64,000 nt of DNA from Akkermansia muciniphila (GCA_943331105.2 CALQKH020000011.1:1-64000); one strand, 5' to 3'; numbered from the stretch's first letter, positions 23,880 to 32,374 are shown. Notes: a model not told the origin generated them from the sequence alone. Numbers and translations: made by a program.

Positions 23880-24484
23880 ACGTGCGTTCGGTTTCAGTAT
23901 CCGCTGCCAGCTTGGTGCTTGCGTTCATTGGCATTACCGTTTGGTATTACCAAAACTACACCTTGCAGAACACGGATCCGGCGTTTTTCACCAAAAACTT
24001 GACCGATCGTTTTGCCATCATGAGCGCATGGGTTGCGGCTTGGTCATGGATCAGCCACGTTGCAAGTGGCCGCGCCAAGGTCAGCCAACACATCGCTGTG
24101 ACGGCTGCAGCAGGAATCATCGACTTGTGCTTGCTGATCATTGCCATGCCATGGTTGTTTTTTGCAATGGCTTGGCCTTGGCCACATGAGTTCAATAACA
24201 TCACACGCGCGGTGCTGATCGTCTTGCTTGGCTTGCTGCAACTGAGAATGGCTTGGGGCTGGTTGAACAACCGCATGGTGTGTCTGTGGGCCATGGCGGG
24301 CTGCATAGCACTGGGCTATGTGGGCCTGAACAATTGGGCAGACCAAAACGGTACCGAGGCTTTGAATGAATTGCCCTATCAGGTCAACATCTACCCTGCT
24401 TATTGGGTGGCCCCCGCAGAGCCCAACTTGGATCGGGGGTTGGATGAGCTCTGGAAAAAGGCCGGATGGGGCCAAGTCAAATAG
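23876..24484 (+). CDS. four-helix membrane protein coupled to the protease
   Basis: 202 residues. Hydrophobic segments occur at about 8-24, 47-62, 74-102 and 120-156, interrupted by short loops; the last ~45 residues are hydrophilic and probably face one side (VNIYPAYWVAPAEPNLDRGL). I recognise no family. The ATG overlaps the protease stop (ATGA), which suggests translational coupling and a joint role at the envelope. Confidence 0.7.
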   Translation: MNVRSVSVSAASLVLAFIGITVWYYQNYTLQNTDPAFFTKNLTDRFAIMSAWVAAWSWISHVASGRAKVSQHIAVTAAAGIIDLCLLIIAMPWLFFAMAWPWPHEFNNITRAVLIVLLGLLQLRMAWGWLNNRMVCLWAMAGCIALGYVGLNNWADQNGTEALNELPYQVNIYPAYWVAPAEPNLDRGLDELWKKAGWGQVK

Positions 24485-24493
24485 CCACCGCTT

Positions 24494-25459
24494 TTATGAA
24501 ACAAACCGGCTCAAAGCGGCAAGCAATGTGCTGTGGACTTTTGATTTGAGCGATTGAGGCGCCATCACTTCCACCTCCGGACCAAATCGCATGATGTCGC
24601 CAATCAATTCGCGATCGTCCGAATAAGGAATCATCAGAACAAAGCTGCCATCTGCCTCAAAGCTGGACTTTTGATTGGGATGCCAAACCTCTCGCGAGAC
24701 CCATTGCGACCTTTTGGGAGAAAACTTTAAAGTTGCCCATGTGATGGTTTTGCCAGAAAAAATTCCGTATCCAGCGCCCATGGCGGCATGTAGGCTCTCT
24801 TTCGAGACCTTGATTCCGTCATCGTTCAAGGCTTCTAGATTTTCAATGGCGTCGATCGAGAAACTGCGCAAGCCCTCTCGCAGATGGCACCACGAATCCA
24901 AATACCAGTTGTCGCGGTAATGAACCAAACGTAAGGGTGAAACCACTCGCTCAACTGTGACGCTGGTGTGCCGATTGCGGTGCAGAATTTTGATGCGCTT
25001 ACCGATCAAAGTAGCTGCAGCCACGCTTTCAAAAAGCTTAGGGGGCAAAGTGCGCTTTTTGGACTGCAGCAAGAGAATTTTCATGCCAAAACTTTGATTG
25101 GCGAAACCCAGCTCTTCTAACAATTGCGCCAAGCGACCCTGAATGGGCTTGAGGGTCGACGCCAAAACGGTGGGCTCGAGCTGAGACAAGAGATGCTCAA
25201 TGGACACCAGCGCTAACAGCTCATCGTGGGTAAACCATATGCCCGGCAACTCAGCCACTTTTTGAGACGGACTGAGCCTGTAACCGCCGAGAGCTCTGTC
25301 GTAAACGATGGGCACGTTCAGCTGGTCGCGAAGTTTGGCAATGTCGCGCTTAAACGTGGCTGGAGAAATTTCCAACTCGCGTTGCAATTCAATGGCAGAA
25401 ATGGCTGTGCGTCCGCTGAACAAACTCTTGTACCGATACAGCCGTGCAACTTCACTCAT
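24494..25459 (-). CDS. WYL-domain transcriptional regulator (YafY/DeoR type)
   Basis: 321 residues. A winged helix-turn-helix is at 1-60 (ELQRELEISPATFKRDIAKL). The WYL region is near 165-215 (LVHYRDNWYLDSWCHLREGL, then FSIDAIENLEAL), followed by a WCX-type C-terminus. Proteins of this class, such as BrxR, CapW and PafBC, sense nucleic-acid or second-messenger signals and often control phage-defence loci. It is convergent with the protease/membrane pair. The 327-bp region in front of its start holds four copies of a 15-bp palindrome, which suggests autoregulation. Confidence 0.88.
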   Translation of the reverse strand: MSEVARLYRYKSLFSGRTAISAIELQRELEISPATFKRDIAKLRDQLNVPIVYDRALGGYRLSPSQKVAELPGIWFTHDELLALVSIEHLLSQLEPTVLASTLKPIQGRLAQLLEELGFANQSFGMKILLLQSKKRTLPPKLFESVAAATLIGKRIKILHRNRHTSVTVERVVSPLRLVHYRDNWYLDSWCHLREGLRSFSIDAIENLEALNDDGIKVSKESLHAAMGAGYGIFSGKTITWATLKFSPKRSQWVSREVWHPNQKSSFEADGSFVLMIPYSDDRELIGDIMRFGPEVEVMAPQSLKSKVHSTLLAALSRFVS

Positions 25460-25518
25460 GATGCTTGATCTCTTTTTTATGTTGTTTATTTAATTGAGAG
25501 GATCATTTCATTCGACAA

Positions 25519-25533
25519 GCTCATCCTGTAAGC
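25519..25533. repeat. 15-bp palindrome, degenerate copy GCTCATCCTGTAAGC
   Basis: One mismatch in the right arm relative to GCTCA-N5-TGAGC. It is the copy closest to the WYL regulator start (60 bp upstream). Confidence 0.45.
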
Positions 25534-25586
25534 CTGTTGAAGCTGCCTTTTTCAAGTGTTAGCTGTATGTGCGACCAGCGGAAAAA

Positions 25587-25601
25587 GCTCATGACGTGAG
25601 C
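25587..25601. repeat. 15-bp palindrome GCTCATGACGTGAGC
   Basis: Perfect arms. It is the second of four copies in the region between the WYL regulator and the CsgG-like lipoprotein gene. The spacing from the preceding copy is 68 bp. Confidence 0.6.
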
Positions 25602-25627
25602 CAACCACCCCAATTCAATCTTTGCAA

Positions 25628-25642
25628 GCTCATGCGGTGAGC
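25628..25642. repeat. 15-bp palindrome GCTCATGCGGTGAGC
   Basis: Perfect arms, 41 bp from the preceding copy. Its centre is near-identical to the other perfect copies (CATNNNGTG). Confidence 0.6.
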
Positions 25643-25693
25643 TTTTGCGGTTGAAGGTCAGTTCAAAGACTGGGTTAATTCACAGCTTGATGG

Positions 25694-25708
25694 GCTCTTG
25701 TGTTGAGC
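25694..25708. repeat. 15-bp palindrome, degenerate copy GCTCTTGTGTTGAGC
   Basis: The arms are GCTC and GAGC with one changed position, 66 bp after the preceding copy and 79 bp before the first lipoprotein gene. Apart from these four repeats the 25460-25786 intergenic region shows no coding potential. Confidence 0.5.
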
Positions 25709-25786
25709 TTGCCAAAGCAAAAAATGATGTGACTTGAGCGCACCCGTACGTTCAAACAATCCATCAAGTTTTTAAAGGCAAGAAAA

Positions 25787-26818
25787 ATGGCTTTACCTCC
25801 CCTCCTCGTCCACAAGCACCGCACTCCCCAAGCGTCATCAGAAAGGCGGCTGTCAATTGGCTTGATGACTTTGTTGGCCGTTGCCTTATCGGGTTGTGCT
25901 GTTCAATCACCCCCCATTTCAAGCATTGAAGCTCCACAGCCAGTTGCGATGCAAAAAGCTGCACAACAAGCGGTTTTGGCAGCTGCCCCAGCTGTACCGA
26001 CACTCAAAAGAAAAATTGCCCTTGGCCGCATCAGCAATGAAACGAGCTACGGACAGTCCTTGTTGCGGGACAACAGCGGAGACCCACTGGGTAAGCAGGT
26101 CACAGACTTGATGAGCAAAGCTTTGACGTCATCAGGCGGCTATCTTGTATTTGAACGGCCTGACATTGGTCGATTGCAAGCTGAAAGCAGACTGACCGAT
26201 ACACGCTTGAATTTGGTTGGTGTGGACGCTTTGATCATTGGGTCACTGACCGAGTTTGGTCGTAAAACTGTGGGTGCCACGGGCTTTGTGTCTTCAAGCA
26301 AGCGACAAGTTGCGTTTGCCAAGATTGACATTCGCGTGGTTGAAGTCAGCACGGGGCATGTCTTTTTTGCCACCTCTGGTGCCGGAGAGGCATCTACCGA
26401 AACGGCATCCACCTTTGGGTTTGGCTCACAAGCCAGTTACGACGGCACCCTGAACGACACCGCCATTCGTCAAGCGGTCAGTGAAGCGGTCAATCGCTTG
26501 ACCGTAGAGATGAGCTCGCGCCCATGGCAGACCAGTATTTTGAAGCTCGATGGCAATCAGCTCTTTTTAGGGGGTGGTCGACTGCAAGGCATCAAACCCG
26601 GCATGCAATTCAGTGTCCACACACTGGGCGAGCAAGTTAAATCCGCCCAAACAGGCACGACGGTGACGCTGCCTGGTCGTATGGTGGCCAGCGTTCGAGT
26701 GGACAGTTTGTTTGGTGACAACGAGCTCAACGAAGGCTCTGCTGCCACTGTGATTTCGGGTTCATTGGCTGGCTTTCAAACCAATCAACTGACCGTTCGT
26801 TTTGATGGAGCCAAGTAA
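25787..26818 (+). CDS. CsgG/HfaB-family lipoprotein
   Basis: 343 residues. A long N-terminal leader ends in a lipobox (AVALSGC, Cys37), so the mature protein is lipid-anchored. The CsgG-type core follows: KIALGRISNETSYG near 77, VFERPDIGRLQAE near 122, a GVDALIIGSLTEFG strand, and a C-terminal region with a glycine-rich loop (LFLGGGRLQGIKPGMQF). CsgG relatives form outer-membrane channels or assembly factors. It starts a four-gene operon with 1- to 8-bp junctions that is conserved in Gram-negative bacteria as CsgG-DUF4810-GNA1162. The exact cargo is unknown. Confidence 0.85.
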   Translation: MALPPLLVHKHRTPQASSERRLSIGLMTLLAVALSGCAVQSPPISSIEAPQPVAMQKAAQQAVLAAAPAVPTLKRKIALGRISNETSYGQSLLRDNSGDPLGKQVTDLMSKALTSSGGYLVFERPDIGRLQAESRLTDTRLNLVGVDALIIGSLTEFGRKTVGATGFVSSSKRQVAFAKIDIRVVEVSTGHVFFATSGAGEASTETASTFGFGSQASYDGTLNDTAIRQAVSEAVNRLTVEMSSRPWQTSILKLDGNQLFLGGGRLQGIKPGMQFSVHTLGEQVKSAQTGTTVTLPGRMVASVRVDSLFGDNELNEGSAATVISGSLAGFQTNQLTVRFDGAK

Positions 26819-27189
26819 TGACAAAAAAACCTGATTTCAAAACTTTCACGGCCAACAGTCTTACCAGGTTGGCCATGACCGCCACGCTTTTGGCGGCCTT
26901 ACCTGTTTTGGGCATTTATGGGTGCACTCAAATGCCAACGGAAAAGCAAGGTGTATCAGACATCCGCCCACAAATTTCATTCAAAGCAACTGATACACAA
27001 CAGCATGCGGCTCGGGTGATCGTCGATGGGCTGGACATGGGCTCTTTGGGCTCATATCTGGATGGTATCGCTGCTCTGCGCATTATTTCCGGAACACACC
27101 AATTGCGTGTGGTTCTGGGCAGCCAGATTCTTTTGGACGAAAAGTTTTATGCCGGTGACGGCGTCAACCGCACTTTCTTAATTCAATAA
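26818..27189 (+). CDS. small lipoprotein in the CsgG operon
   Basis: 123 residues with a lipobox (VLGIYGC, Cys36) after a hydrophobic segment. The mature domain is about 85 residues, beta-rich (VIVDGLDMGSLGSYLDGI, then RIISGTHQLRVVLG), and resembles PEGA-like surface modules. The start codon overlaps the CsgG-like stop by 1 bp (TAATG). The partner role in the outer-membrane lipoprotein complex is inferred from position only. Confidence 0.72.
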   Translation: MTKKPDFKTFTANSLTRLAMTATLLAALPVLGIYGCTQMPTEKQGVSDIRPQISFKATDTQQHAARVIVDGLDMGSLGSYLDGIAALRIISGTHQLRVVLGSQILLDEKFYAGDGVNRTFLIQ

Positions 27190-27197
27190 GGCCAAAA

Positions 27198-27572
27198 ATG
27201 ATTTCTCGAATTCTTTGGATACCAACTTTGACAGCCCTTGCGCTTCTGACTGGATGTGCTGCGCCTGGTCTTTACCAATGGGGTGGCTACGACCAATCGC
27301 TTTACGCAGGCTACAAAGACGTGACAAAAATGGAAGCGCTTCGGATCAAGCTTGAAGCGCACGTGGGCGAAATGGAAAAGTCAAATGCGAGAGTTGCACC
27401 CGGTTTGTATGCCGAATTGGGCACCCTGTATTTGAAAGCTGGCGCAACTCAAAAGGCCATCGACTTCTATACCAAAGAGCGTAACGCGTGGCCTGAAAGC
27501 AGAGTCTTGATGACCTCTTTGATTCAAAACCTAGAACGCAGGCAATCTGCAGCAAGCGGGACAAAACAATGA
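27198..27572 (+). CDS. DUF4810 domain lipoprotein
   Basis: 124 residues. The lipobox is LALLTGC (Cys20). The mature protein starts with the DUF4810 hallmark LYQWGGYDQSLYAGYKD and continues with a TPR-like helical pair (GLYAELGTLYLKAGATQKAI). Family members accompany CsgG-like and GNA1162-like lipoproteins, as here. The 3' end overlaps the next gene by 4 bp. Confidence 0.85.
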   Translation: MISRILWIPTLTALALLTGCAAPGLYQWGGYDQSLYAGYKDVTKMEALRIKLEAHVGEMEKSNARVAPGLYAELGTLYLKAGATQKAIDFYTKERNAWPESRVLMTSLIQNLERRQSAASGTKQ

Positions 27573-28246
27573 ACAGCACAAAGTCTTTCTCAGGCAAATT
27601 TCTGTATGTACTTGCCTTGAGTGCGGGCCTGTTGTCACTGACTGGATGTGTGACTCAGCCTACAAAACCTGATCAAAGTGCACTGGTCGCTGCGGCACCA
27701 AGATCGATCTTGATCGTACCAACCATCAATCGATCTCTGGACGTGGACGCGCCTAACTATGTCTTGGCGTCTCTCCCCATACCGATTGCTGAACGTGGTT
27801 ACTATGTCTTTCCAGTCAACACCACCAAATTTGTACTGGAACAGGAAGGTTTTTATGAGGCTGATCGCATACACGAGCAGCCACCGGAGTCATTGGCAAA
27901 GCTCTTCGGTACGGATGCGATTCTGTATGTAGCTATCAAACAATGGGATGCAAAGTTCGCGGTGTTCACTACTGTTGTGACCGTTGATTTTGATTACCGT
28001 TTGGTCAGCAAAAACGGCGTGGAATTATGGCGTGACAACAAGCGCATGCAATACCAGCCTCAAAACAACAACAACGCCATGTCTCCCATGGCAGCGTTGG
28101 TGACTGCTGCGATTAACGCAGCCGTTACCCGTGCTGCCCCCAATTACATGCCCTTGACGCAACAAGCAAATCAAGAGGTGTTTGTCACCGGACCCAACGC
28201 TTTGCCCAATGGACCATACCGGGTTGTAGAACCGGGCAAGAGATAA
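27569..28246 (+). CDS. GNA1162-like (DUF799) lipoprotein
   Basis: 225 residues. Lipobox LSLTGC (Cys27). The mature protein shows the GNA1162/DUF799 features: SILIVPTINRSLDVDAPNY near 46, PIAERGYYVFPVN near 73, and a TDAILYVAIKQWDAKF strand pair near 112. GNA1162 of Neisseria has a TolB-like fold and is an outer-membrane lipoprotein. It is the last gene of the operon; the downstream metallophosphoesterase is convergent. Confidence 0.85.
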   Translation: MNSTKSFSGKFLYVLALSAGLLSLTGCVTQPTKPDQSALVAAAPRSILIVPTINRSLDVDAPNYVLASLPIPIAERGYYVFPVNTTKFVLEQEGFYEADRIHEQPPESLAKLFGTDAILYVAIKQWDAKFAVFTTVVTVDFDYRLVSKNGVELWRDNKRMQYQPQNNNNAMSPMAALVTAAINAAVTRAAPNYMPLTQQANQEVFVTGPNALPNGPYRVVEPGKR

Positions 28247-28282
28247 GCAGTCATTTCCGGGTGGATTTGATTTTTTGCTGAT

Positions 28283-29098
28283 TCACAAGTCAAACACCAC
28301 CACTTCTGCCCTTGCGCCCAAGCGCATCGGCAGCAAGGATGTCCCTGCGCCTCGAGAAACAAACAAAGAGCATCCAGGGACATCGTAAAAACCTGCGACA
28401 AAGCGGCCACTGCCCCGGGGCCTGATGGGCGCCCAACCGCCCACAGCAAACTGCCCGCCGTGCGTATGACCCGCAAGGCAAAGGTCAAACCGTTGATTGG
28501 CCATGCGTTTGGCAACATCAGCTTTGTCAAAGAATTCCGGTGAATGTTGGACCAACACAGTCAATGCGTCTTTGCTTGGCGCGCGAGTGTCGAGCAACTG
28601 CAGATCTGGCTGGCCTGCTGTGTCGTCGTCCAAACCCATGACGACAAGGCTACGGCCACCACGCGAAAAAGTCCACCGCTCGTTGAGCAAAAGCTGGCCA
28701 CCCGAAGAAGCCAGCATGCTTTGCAAGCCGAGGAAATCCAAGCCGCTCCAGTGCTCCCAATTGCCCGGAACCAACAATACCGGTACAGGCGCGAAGGCCC
28801 GCACAAACGATTGCAGCATCGGCAGCGCATCGGCACGGTCAACCGCATCGCCCGACAAGATCACGACATCAGGCGCAAGCGCAAAGAGCTGTTCAGCTAG
28901 ACCTTGTTCATGGGCACCAAAAGCCTTGAGGTGCAAGTCTGAAATTTGAACCAAGCGGATGGGCTGCAGATCGGCAGAGGCGCGCAGGTCGTGCCGGACA
29001 ACAACAACTTGCTTTGCCCCCAAAGATGCTGAAACAGCAAAAACAGTAAGTAAGGCTGTGACCAAAACACCAAGCCAAAGAATGCGGGGAATTTTCAT
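28283..29098 (-). CDS. membrane-anchored metallophosphoesterase (YaeI-like)
   Basis: 271 residues from an ATG at 29098 (the frame is open to 29134). An N-terminal membrane helix is at 7-25. Calcineurin-type metal motifs are in order: QISDLHLKAFG (motif I), LSGDAVDRAD (II), VPGNWEHW (III, with Asn and a His-equivalent), and LCLAGHTHGGQF (V, GHTH). Members hydrolyse phosphodiesters such as UDP-diacylglucosamine or related lipids at the membrane; the substrate cannot be told here. It is the only gene of its transcript. Confidence 0.87.
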   Translation of the reverse strand: MKIPRILWLGVLVTALLTVFAVSASLGAKQVVVVRHDLRASADLQPIRLVQISDLHLKAFGAHEQGLAEQLFALAPDVVILSGDAVDRADALPMLQSFVRAFAPVPVLLVPGNWEHWSGLDFLGLQSMLASSGGQLLLNERWTFSRGGRSLVVMGLDDDTAGQPDLQLLDTRAPSKDALTVLVQHSPEFFDKADVAKRMANQRFDLCLAGHTHGGQFAVGGWAPIRPRGSGRFVAGFYDVPGCSLFVSRGAGTSLLPMRLGARAEVVVFDL

Positions 29099-29161
29099 GC
29101 AGTCATCTTGCCGCAATTTAATTGATGGCCACAAATATAGGCGAATAGATCAGAATCAGTG

Positions 29162-29611
29162 ATGAAACAAATGGATGGATTCATGAAACACGCGATACCC
29201 GCTGAGCTTTTGCAGGCCTTCAACGAGACCGAGTACATCGTTCACTACGAACGTCCTTTCACCTTGCACATTGGTCAGCCTTGCCCTGAACTCAAAGCGC
29301 TCATGGCCGAGCACAACGCCTTGAGCGCGGTCTTCATCACTGCCTGGAATCCGTTCAGCCAAAACCTGCCAGCCAAAGAAAACATAGCGCGCCAAAACGA
29401 GCTCAAAGCCAATCTCAAAAGGCGCGGCCTGATCTGCATTGATGGCATTGGCAAACACCCTAGCAACAACTGGCCAGGTGAGGCCAGCGTATTAGTACTG
29501 AACCTGGATCTGGAAGCAGCTAAGTCACTGGCACGGCACTACGAGCAACACGCGTTTGTCTGGGTTGTCAGTAGTGGCTTACCAGCGTTGATAGACCCGC
29601 AAAACCACTAA
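29162..29611 (+). CDS. DUF3293 domain-containing protein
   Basis: 149 residues from an ATG at 29162 (GTG at 29159 is in frame). The core VFITAWNPFSQNL, the NELKANLKRRGL helix, and a conserved PSNNWPGEASVLVLNL block are typical of DUF3293. The protein is cytoplasmic, of unknown function. It is convergent with the next gene, with 3 bp between stops. Confidence 0.82.
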   Translation: MKQMDGFMKHAIPAELLQAFNETEYIVHYERPFTLHIGQPCPELKALMAEHNALSAVFITAWNPFSQNLPAKENIARQNELKANLKRRGLICIDGIGKHPSNNWPGEASVLVLNLDLEAAKSLARHYEQHAFVWVVSSGLPALIDPQNH

Positions 29612-29614
29612 AAA

Positions 29615-30358
29615 TCAGTACCTGGGAAATACACCCTCGCATGCATTCGAAACCAAGCCCTGCCCCTTCCTGACCAACTCACTGACTGTGTGACCCATCT
29701 TGATGTGCTTGTCTGTTTGCTCTTTTGGCGTTTCACCAATTTTGGTCATGGCCTTGGGATTTAGTCGCATCTGTTCTCCGATACGCCATAGCTTGGAACT
29801 GGGTTCATTTCGCTTGAACGTGTCATGTGCTTCAAGAACGTCCAGGTTCAGCTTGATAGCTTCGGGTGTGATGCGGCTTTTGTATATTGACCAAGACTTG
29901 GGTGCCGAAGAAAGCATGCCGCTTTGCCCCTGAAGCAGTCGCATCTGCTCAACCAGAAAACTGACCTCATCACCAACCAGTTCCGCCGGTGTTTCATCAT
30001 CGGCATCCAAAGTGATACGGCAACTGGATGTTTTTCGCTGTGCTACTACTAAGCGCACTTTGAATGTGGCAATGCTGCACCCAAAGTTTTGGCAACCACG
30101 TTCGTGCCACCACTCACGCAATGTCAAATGTTCCAAGCAACCAAAGAGCTTGAAGGTATTGGCTGCACCCTGTGAACCAAAGATCCCAGTTCGGCAGTTC
30201 TGAATGTACTGCTTGGACAGCTTCAGACATCGAAACCAGACTTCCAAGTAACCGCCATAAATGAATGGCTCACTCCCAGCGGCGGTCATGCCACCCGAAG
30301 CAATCGCCTGCATCAATGGCTTTCCACCATTAGCAGATATCTGAGTTTCCAACTTCAT
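29615..30358 (-). CDS. hypothetical protein of the 29.6-33.7 kb element
   Basis: 247 residues from an ATG at 30358; an upstream extension of the frame to 30493 would overlap the divergent gene and has no conserved look. The protein is soluble with several Cys residues (residues 45, 57, 75, 90 and 95). The C-terminal 90 residues are helical (PEAIKLNLDVLEAHDTF, then SKLWRIGEQMRLNPKAM). I recognise no family. It is divergent from the 347-residue gene, 116 bp apart, and that gap has a TTCGA-N5-TCGAA repeat at about 30360-30375. The arrangement suggests a control protein or a core function of an integrative element. Confidence 0.6.
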   Translation of the reverse strand: MKLETQISANGGKPLMQAIASGGMTAAGSEPFIYGGYLEVWFRCLKLSKQYIQNCRTGIFGSQGAANTFKLFGCLEHLTLREWWHERGCQNFGCSIATFKVRLVVAQRKTSSCRITLDADDETPAELVGDEVSFLVEQMRLLQGQSGMLSSAPKSWSIYKSRITPEAIKLNLDVLEAHDTFKRNEPSSKLWRIGEQMRLNPKAMTKIGETPKEQTDKHIKMGHTVSELVRKGQGLVSNACEGVFPRY

Positions 30359-30474
30359 TTTTTCGAACCCCTCGAAAAAAGGAACTGACTCCCTGTCCCA
30401 AAACCTAACCTCAGCGTGTCGCACCAATCCTGGTCGACGGAACCCATGGTTATGAAATTTAACAGGAGTTTGAA

Positions 30475-31518
30475 ATGAACTTAGAAAACGCAAACAGCGC
30501 CCCTCTCACGGCTAATGGAGTTGCCGTCGGACTCACAGCGCAAGCCTCATCTGTGGATGAATTCTCATTTGGTCTTTTGATGAACCGCGCATTGGGCGGC
30601 TCGGACAAGCGTCGACCCAGTGACAAAAGTGCCAACGAAGTACAAGTGGACATGATTTTGGGACAGGCTCAAAACCTGGCCAAAATGAATGACCAGTACG
30701 TAGAGACCTACGTAGTGCGAGGCACCAAAGAGCTTTATGCCCTGCTGGGAGCAATCTACAGCTATGCCCTGCAAATCAACGAATCCGTTTTGAAAGATCA
30801 CATCCTGCAGCGCATGCGCGAACGCCTTGAGAGCGAACACGACGTCAAGACACAAGCCAACACACCTTGGCTCACCACTGTGCTGCGCTTCATCTTGCCC
30901 ACAGATCGTCAAACGGCCTATACCTACTCAAAGGTTTTGCAGGTGGCACACGACGAGAACTTGGCTGCGCAAGAGCTTCCCAACTACATCAAAGAGCGCG
31001 GCGGCATTGCCAAAATCACCGCCACCAAAGAAGACGCGGAAGCAGCCAAGGCCGTGAAAACTCACAAAGAGGCCAAGACACAGATGTTGCGCAAGATCCT
31101 GCTGGCAAATGCCAAACAAGCTCAAACGATTGTGCAAGTGGATGACAAATTTGTGTTGAACACAGTTGAAGAGGGAAAGAAGGAAGGCACCTTCGAGTTT
31201 GCCGTCTGTGTCAATCCTATAGGTCAAGAGCGACGTGTTGTGCGCTTCATCAAATTGAACGAAGCCATGGAAACACAGATCTTGAACATGGTGGCAGAAG
31301 CCAGTGTTTCCGACGATTTGGCGACAACACAAAACAACCTAGATGTCTTGCGCGAAAAACTGGGCATCACATCTGGCTGGGGCATGCAACCTGGTGACAA
31401 GGGCTATCAGCCTGCCGGACTGCCTGCCCTCAACTCTGCGGTTCAGCCGGAAGCCATGATCAATGCACCTATGAATTCTTCGATTGCAGGCGTCACGGTC
31501 AAGGAAGCGATGTTTTAA
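30475..31518 (+). CDS. hypothetical protein (347 aa) of the 29.6-33.7 kb element
   Basis: A good ribosome-binding site (ACAGGAG) precedes the ATG. The protein is soluble. Residues 60-130 are helical (LYALLGAIYSYALQINESVL), and 150-185 include TPWLTTVLRFILPTDRQ followed by a KVLQVAHDENLAAQELPNYI segment reminiscent of DUF3102/KfrA-like plasmid proteins. Residues 200-230 are a charged helix rich in Lys and Ala. I cannot assign a function. It is the first of two genes that precede a recombinase. Confidence 0.65.
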   Translation: MNLENANSAPLTANGVAVGLTAQASSVDEFSFGLLMNRALGGSDKRRPSDKSANEVQVDMILGQAQNLAKMNDQYVETYVVRGTKELYALLGAIYSYALQINESVLKDHILQRMRERLESEHDVKTQANTPWLTTVLRFILPTDRQTAYTYSKVLQVAHDENLAAQELPNYIKERGGIAKITATKEDAEAAKAVKTHKEAKTQMLRKILLANAKQAQTIVQVDDKFVLNTVEEGKKEGTFEFAVCVNPIGQERRVVRFIKLNEAMETQILNMVAEASVSDDLATTQNNLDVLREKLGITSGWGMQPGDKGYQPAGLPALNSAVQPEAMINAPMNSSIAGVTVKEAMF

Positions 31519-31527
31519 CTATACGCC

Positions 31528-31557
31528 AGATCCCCAGACTGGATCGGCTGGGGATCT
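31528..31557 (+). repeat. perfect 10-bp inverted repeat between two genes
   Basis: AGATCCCCAG (31528-31537) and CTGGGGATCT (31548-31557) flank a 10-base centre. No T run follows, so it is more likely an RNA processing, attenuation or operator element than a simple terminator. Confidence 0.5.
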
Positions 31558-31580
31558 ATCAAAACCAAAAGGAGAACCCA

Positions 31581-32222
31581 ATGAGCGATTTTTTAGGACC
31601 CCATGGCAAAGCCACTGTGATCTTGATGCGAGCACACTTTGACTCTGAACTTCCAAAATTGAAGGACTTGAAAAAGCTTCTTCATATTCCAGATGGACGG
31701 TATTACAAGAGTGGTGGGCGGAACTATTCATCAACGCATAGGCTCGAAAGGCTGCTAAACGTTTTGAGCGAAATCAGAGGCGAGGAACGTGACTGGCAAC
31801 GCTACAGCAGTTCCGACTATTTGATAACTGTTGCGCAGGTGCACTCGAACTTATTCATGACTCTAAAGTATTCGGCACAGGTTGTTGACGGCTTCAATCT
31901 TACAGATGCATGCATGGACGAGTTAGATCGATTGATGAGCGCATACAGCAGTGTCTGCTCCATGAAAAGCGACGTGGAAAACATGTGGTCGACTTTAGAG
32001 AGAAACAAAGAGAGAGCCATCAAGGTTGGAATTTCAGACACCACTATCCTGAATCCAAACATTCCGAATTTGCAAAGTATTTTGCATGGCTATGGTGACG
32101 CCGAGTATCTGAAAGCAACCAGTGAACTTAAAGACTGGTATGAAAAGTACCGCTGGAAAGTCGGAGCTCCCAAGTCCACATCTTCATCTGACGAACCTGA
32201 AGATGAGACTGAAACTGTGTGA
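31581..32222 (+). CDS. hypothetical protein (213 aa) of the 29.6-33.7 kb element
   Basis: A strong Shine-Dalgarno (AAAAGGAG) stands in front of the ATG. The protein is soluble and helical. Two aromatic-rich stretches (GRYYKSGGRNYSSTHRL; DYLITVAQVHSNLFMTL) are followed by a long helix and a Ser/Glu/Asp-rich tail (STSSSDEPEDETETV). I recognise no family. The gene follows the 347-residue protein after 62 bp that contain the perfect hairpin, and a strong terminator follows it. Confidence 0.65.
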   Translation: MSDFLGPHGKATVILMRAHFDSELPKLKDLKKLLHIPDGRYYKSGGRNYSSTHRLERLLNVLSEIRGEERDWQRYSSSDYLITVAQVHSNLFMTLKYSAQVVDGFNLTDACMDELDRLMSAYSSVCSMKSDVENMWSTLERNKERAIKVGISDTTILNPNIPNLQSILHGYGDAEYLKATSELKDWYEKYRWKVGAPKSTSSSDEPEDETETV

Positions 32223-32226
32223 TCAA

Positions 32227-32265
32227 CGTCCTGCAAATGGTTGTCAAATTTGCAGGACGATTTTC
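32227..32265 (+). terminator. rho-independent terminator
   Basis: A perfect 12-bp stem (CGTCCTGCAAAT / ATTTGCAGGACG) with a 9-base loop, followed by ATTTTC, starting 5 bp after the stop of the 213-residue gene. It separates the two hypothetical genes from the recombinase. Confidence 0.8.
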
Positions 32266-32374
32266 TAAGCCAATGATCGTCTAAAAGCCACAGATCAACC
32301 AGAGCCCTGCCGCGATAGGTTGACTGGTCAGCTGTTCAGAAAACAAACTTTATGAATTCAGCAGAGAAATTGAC

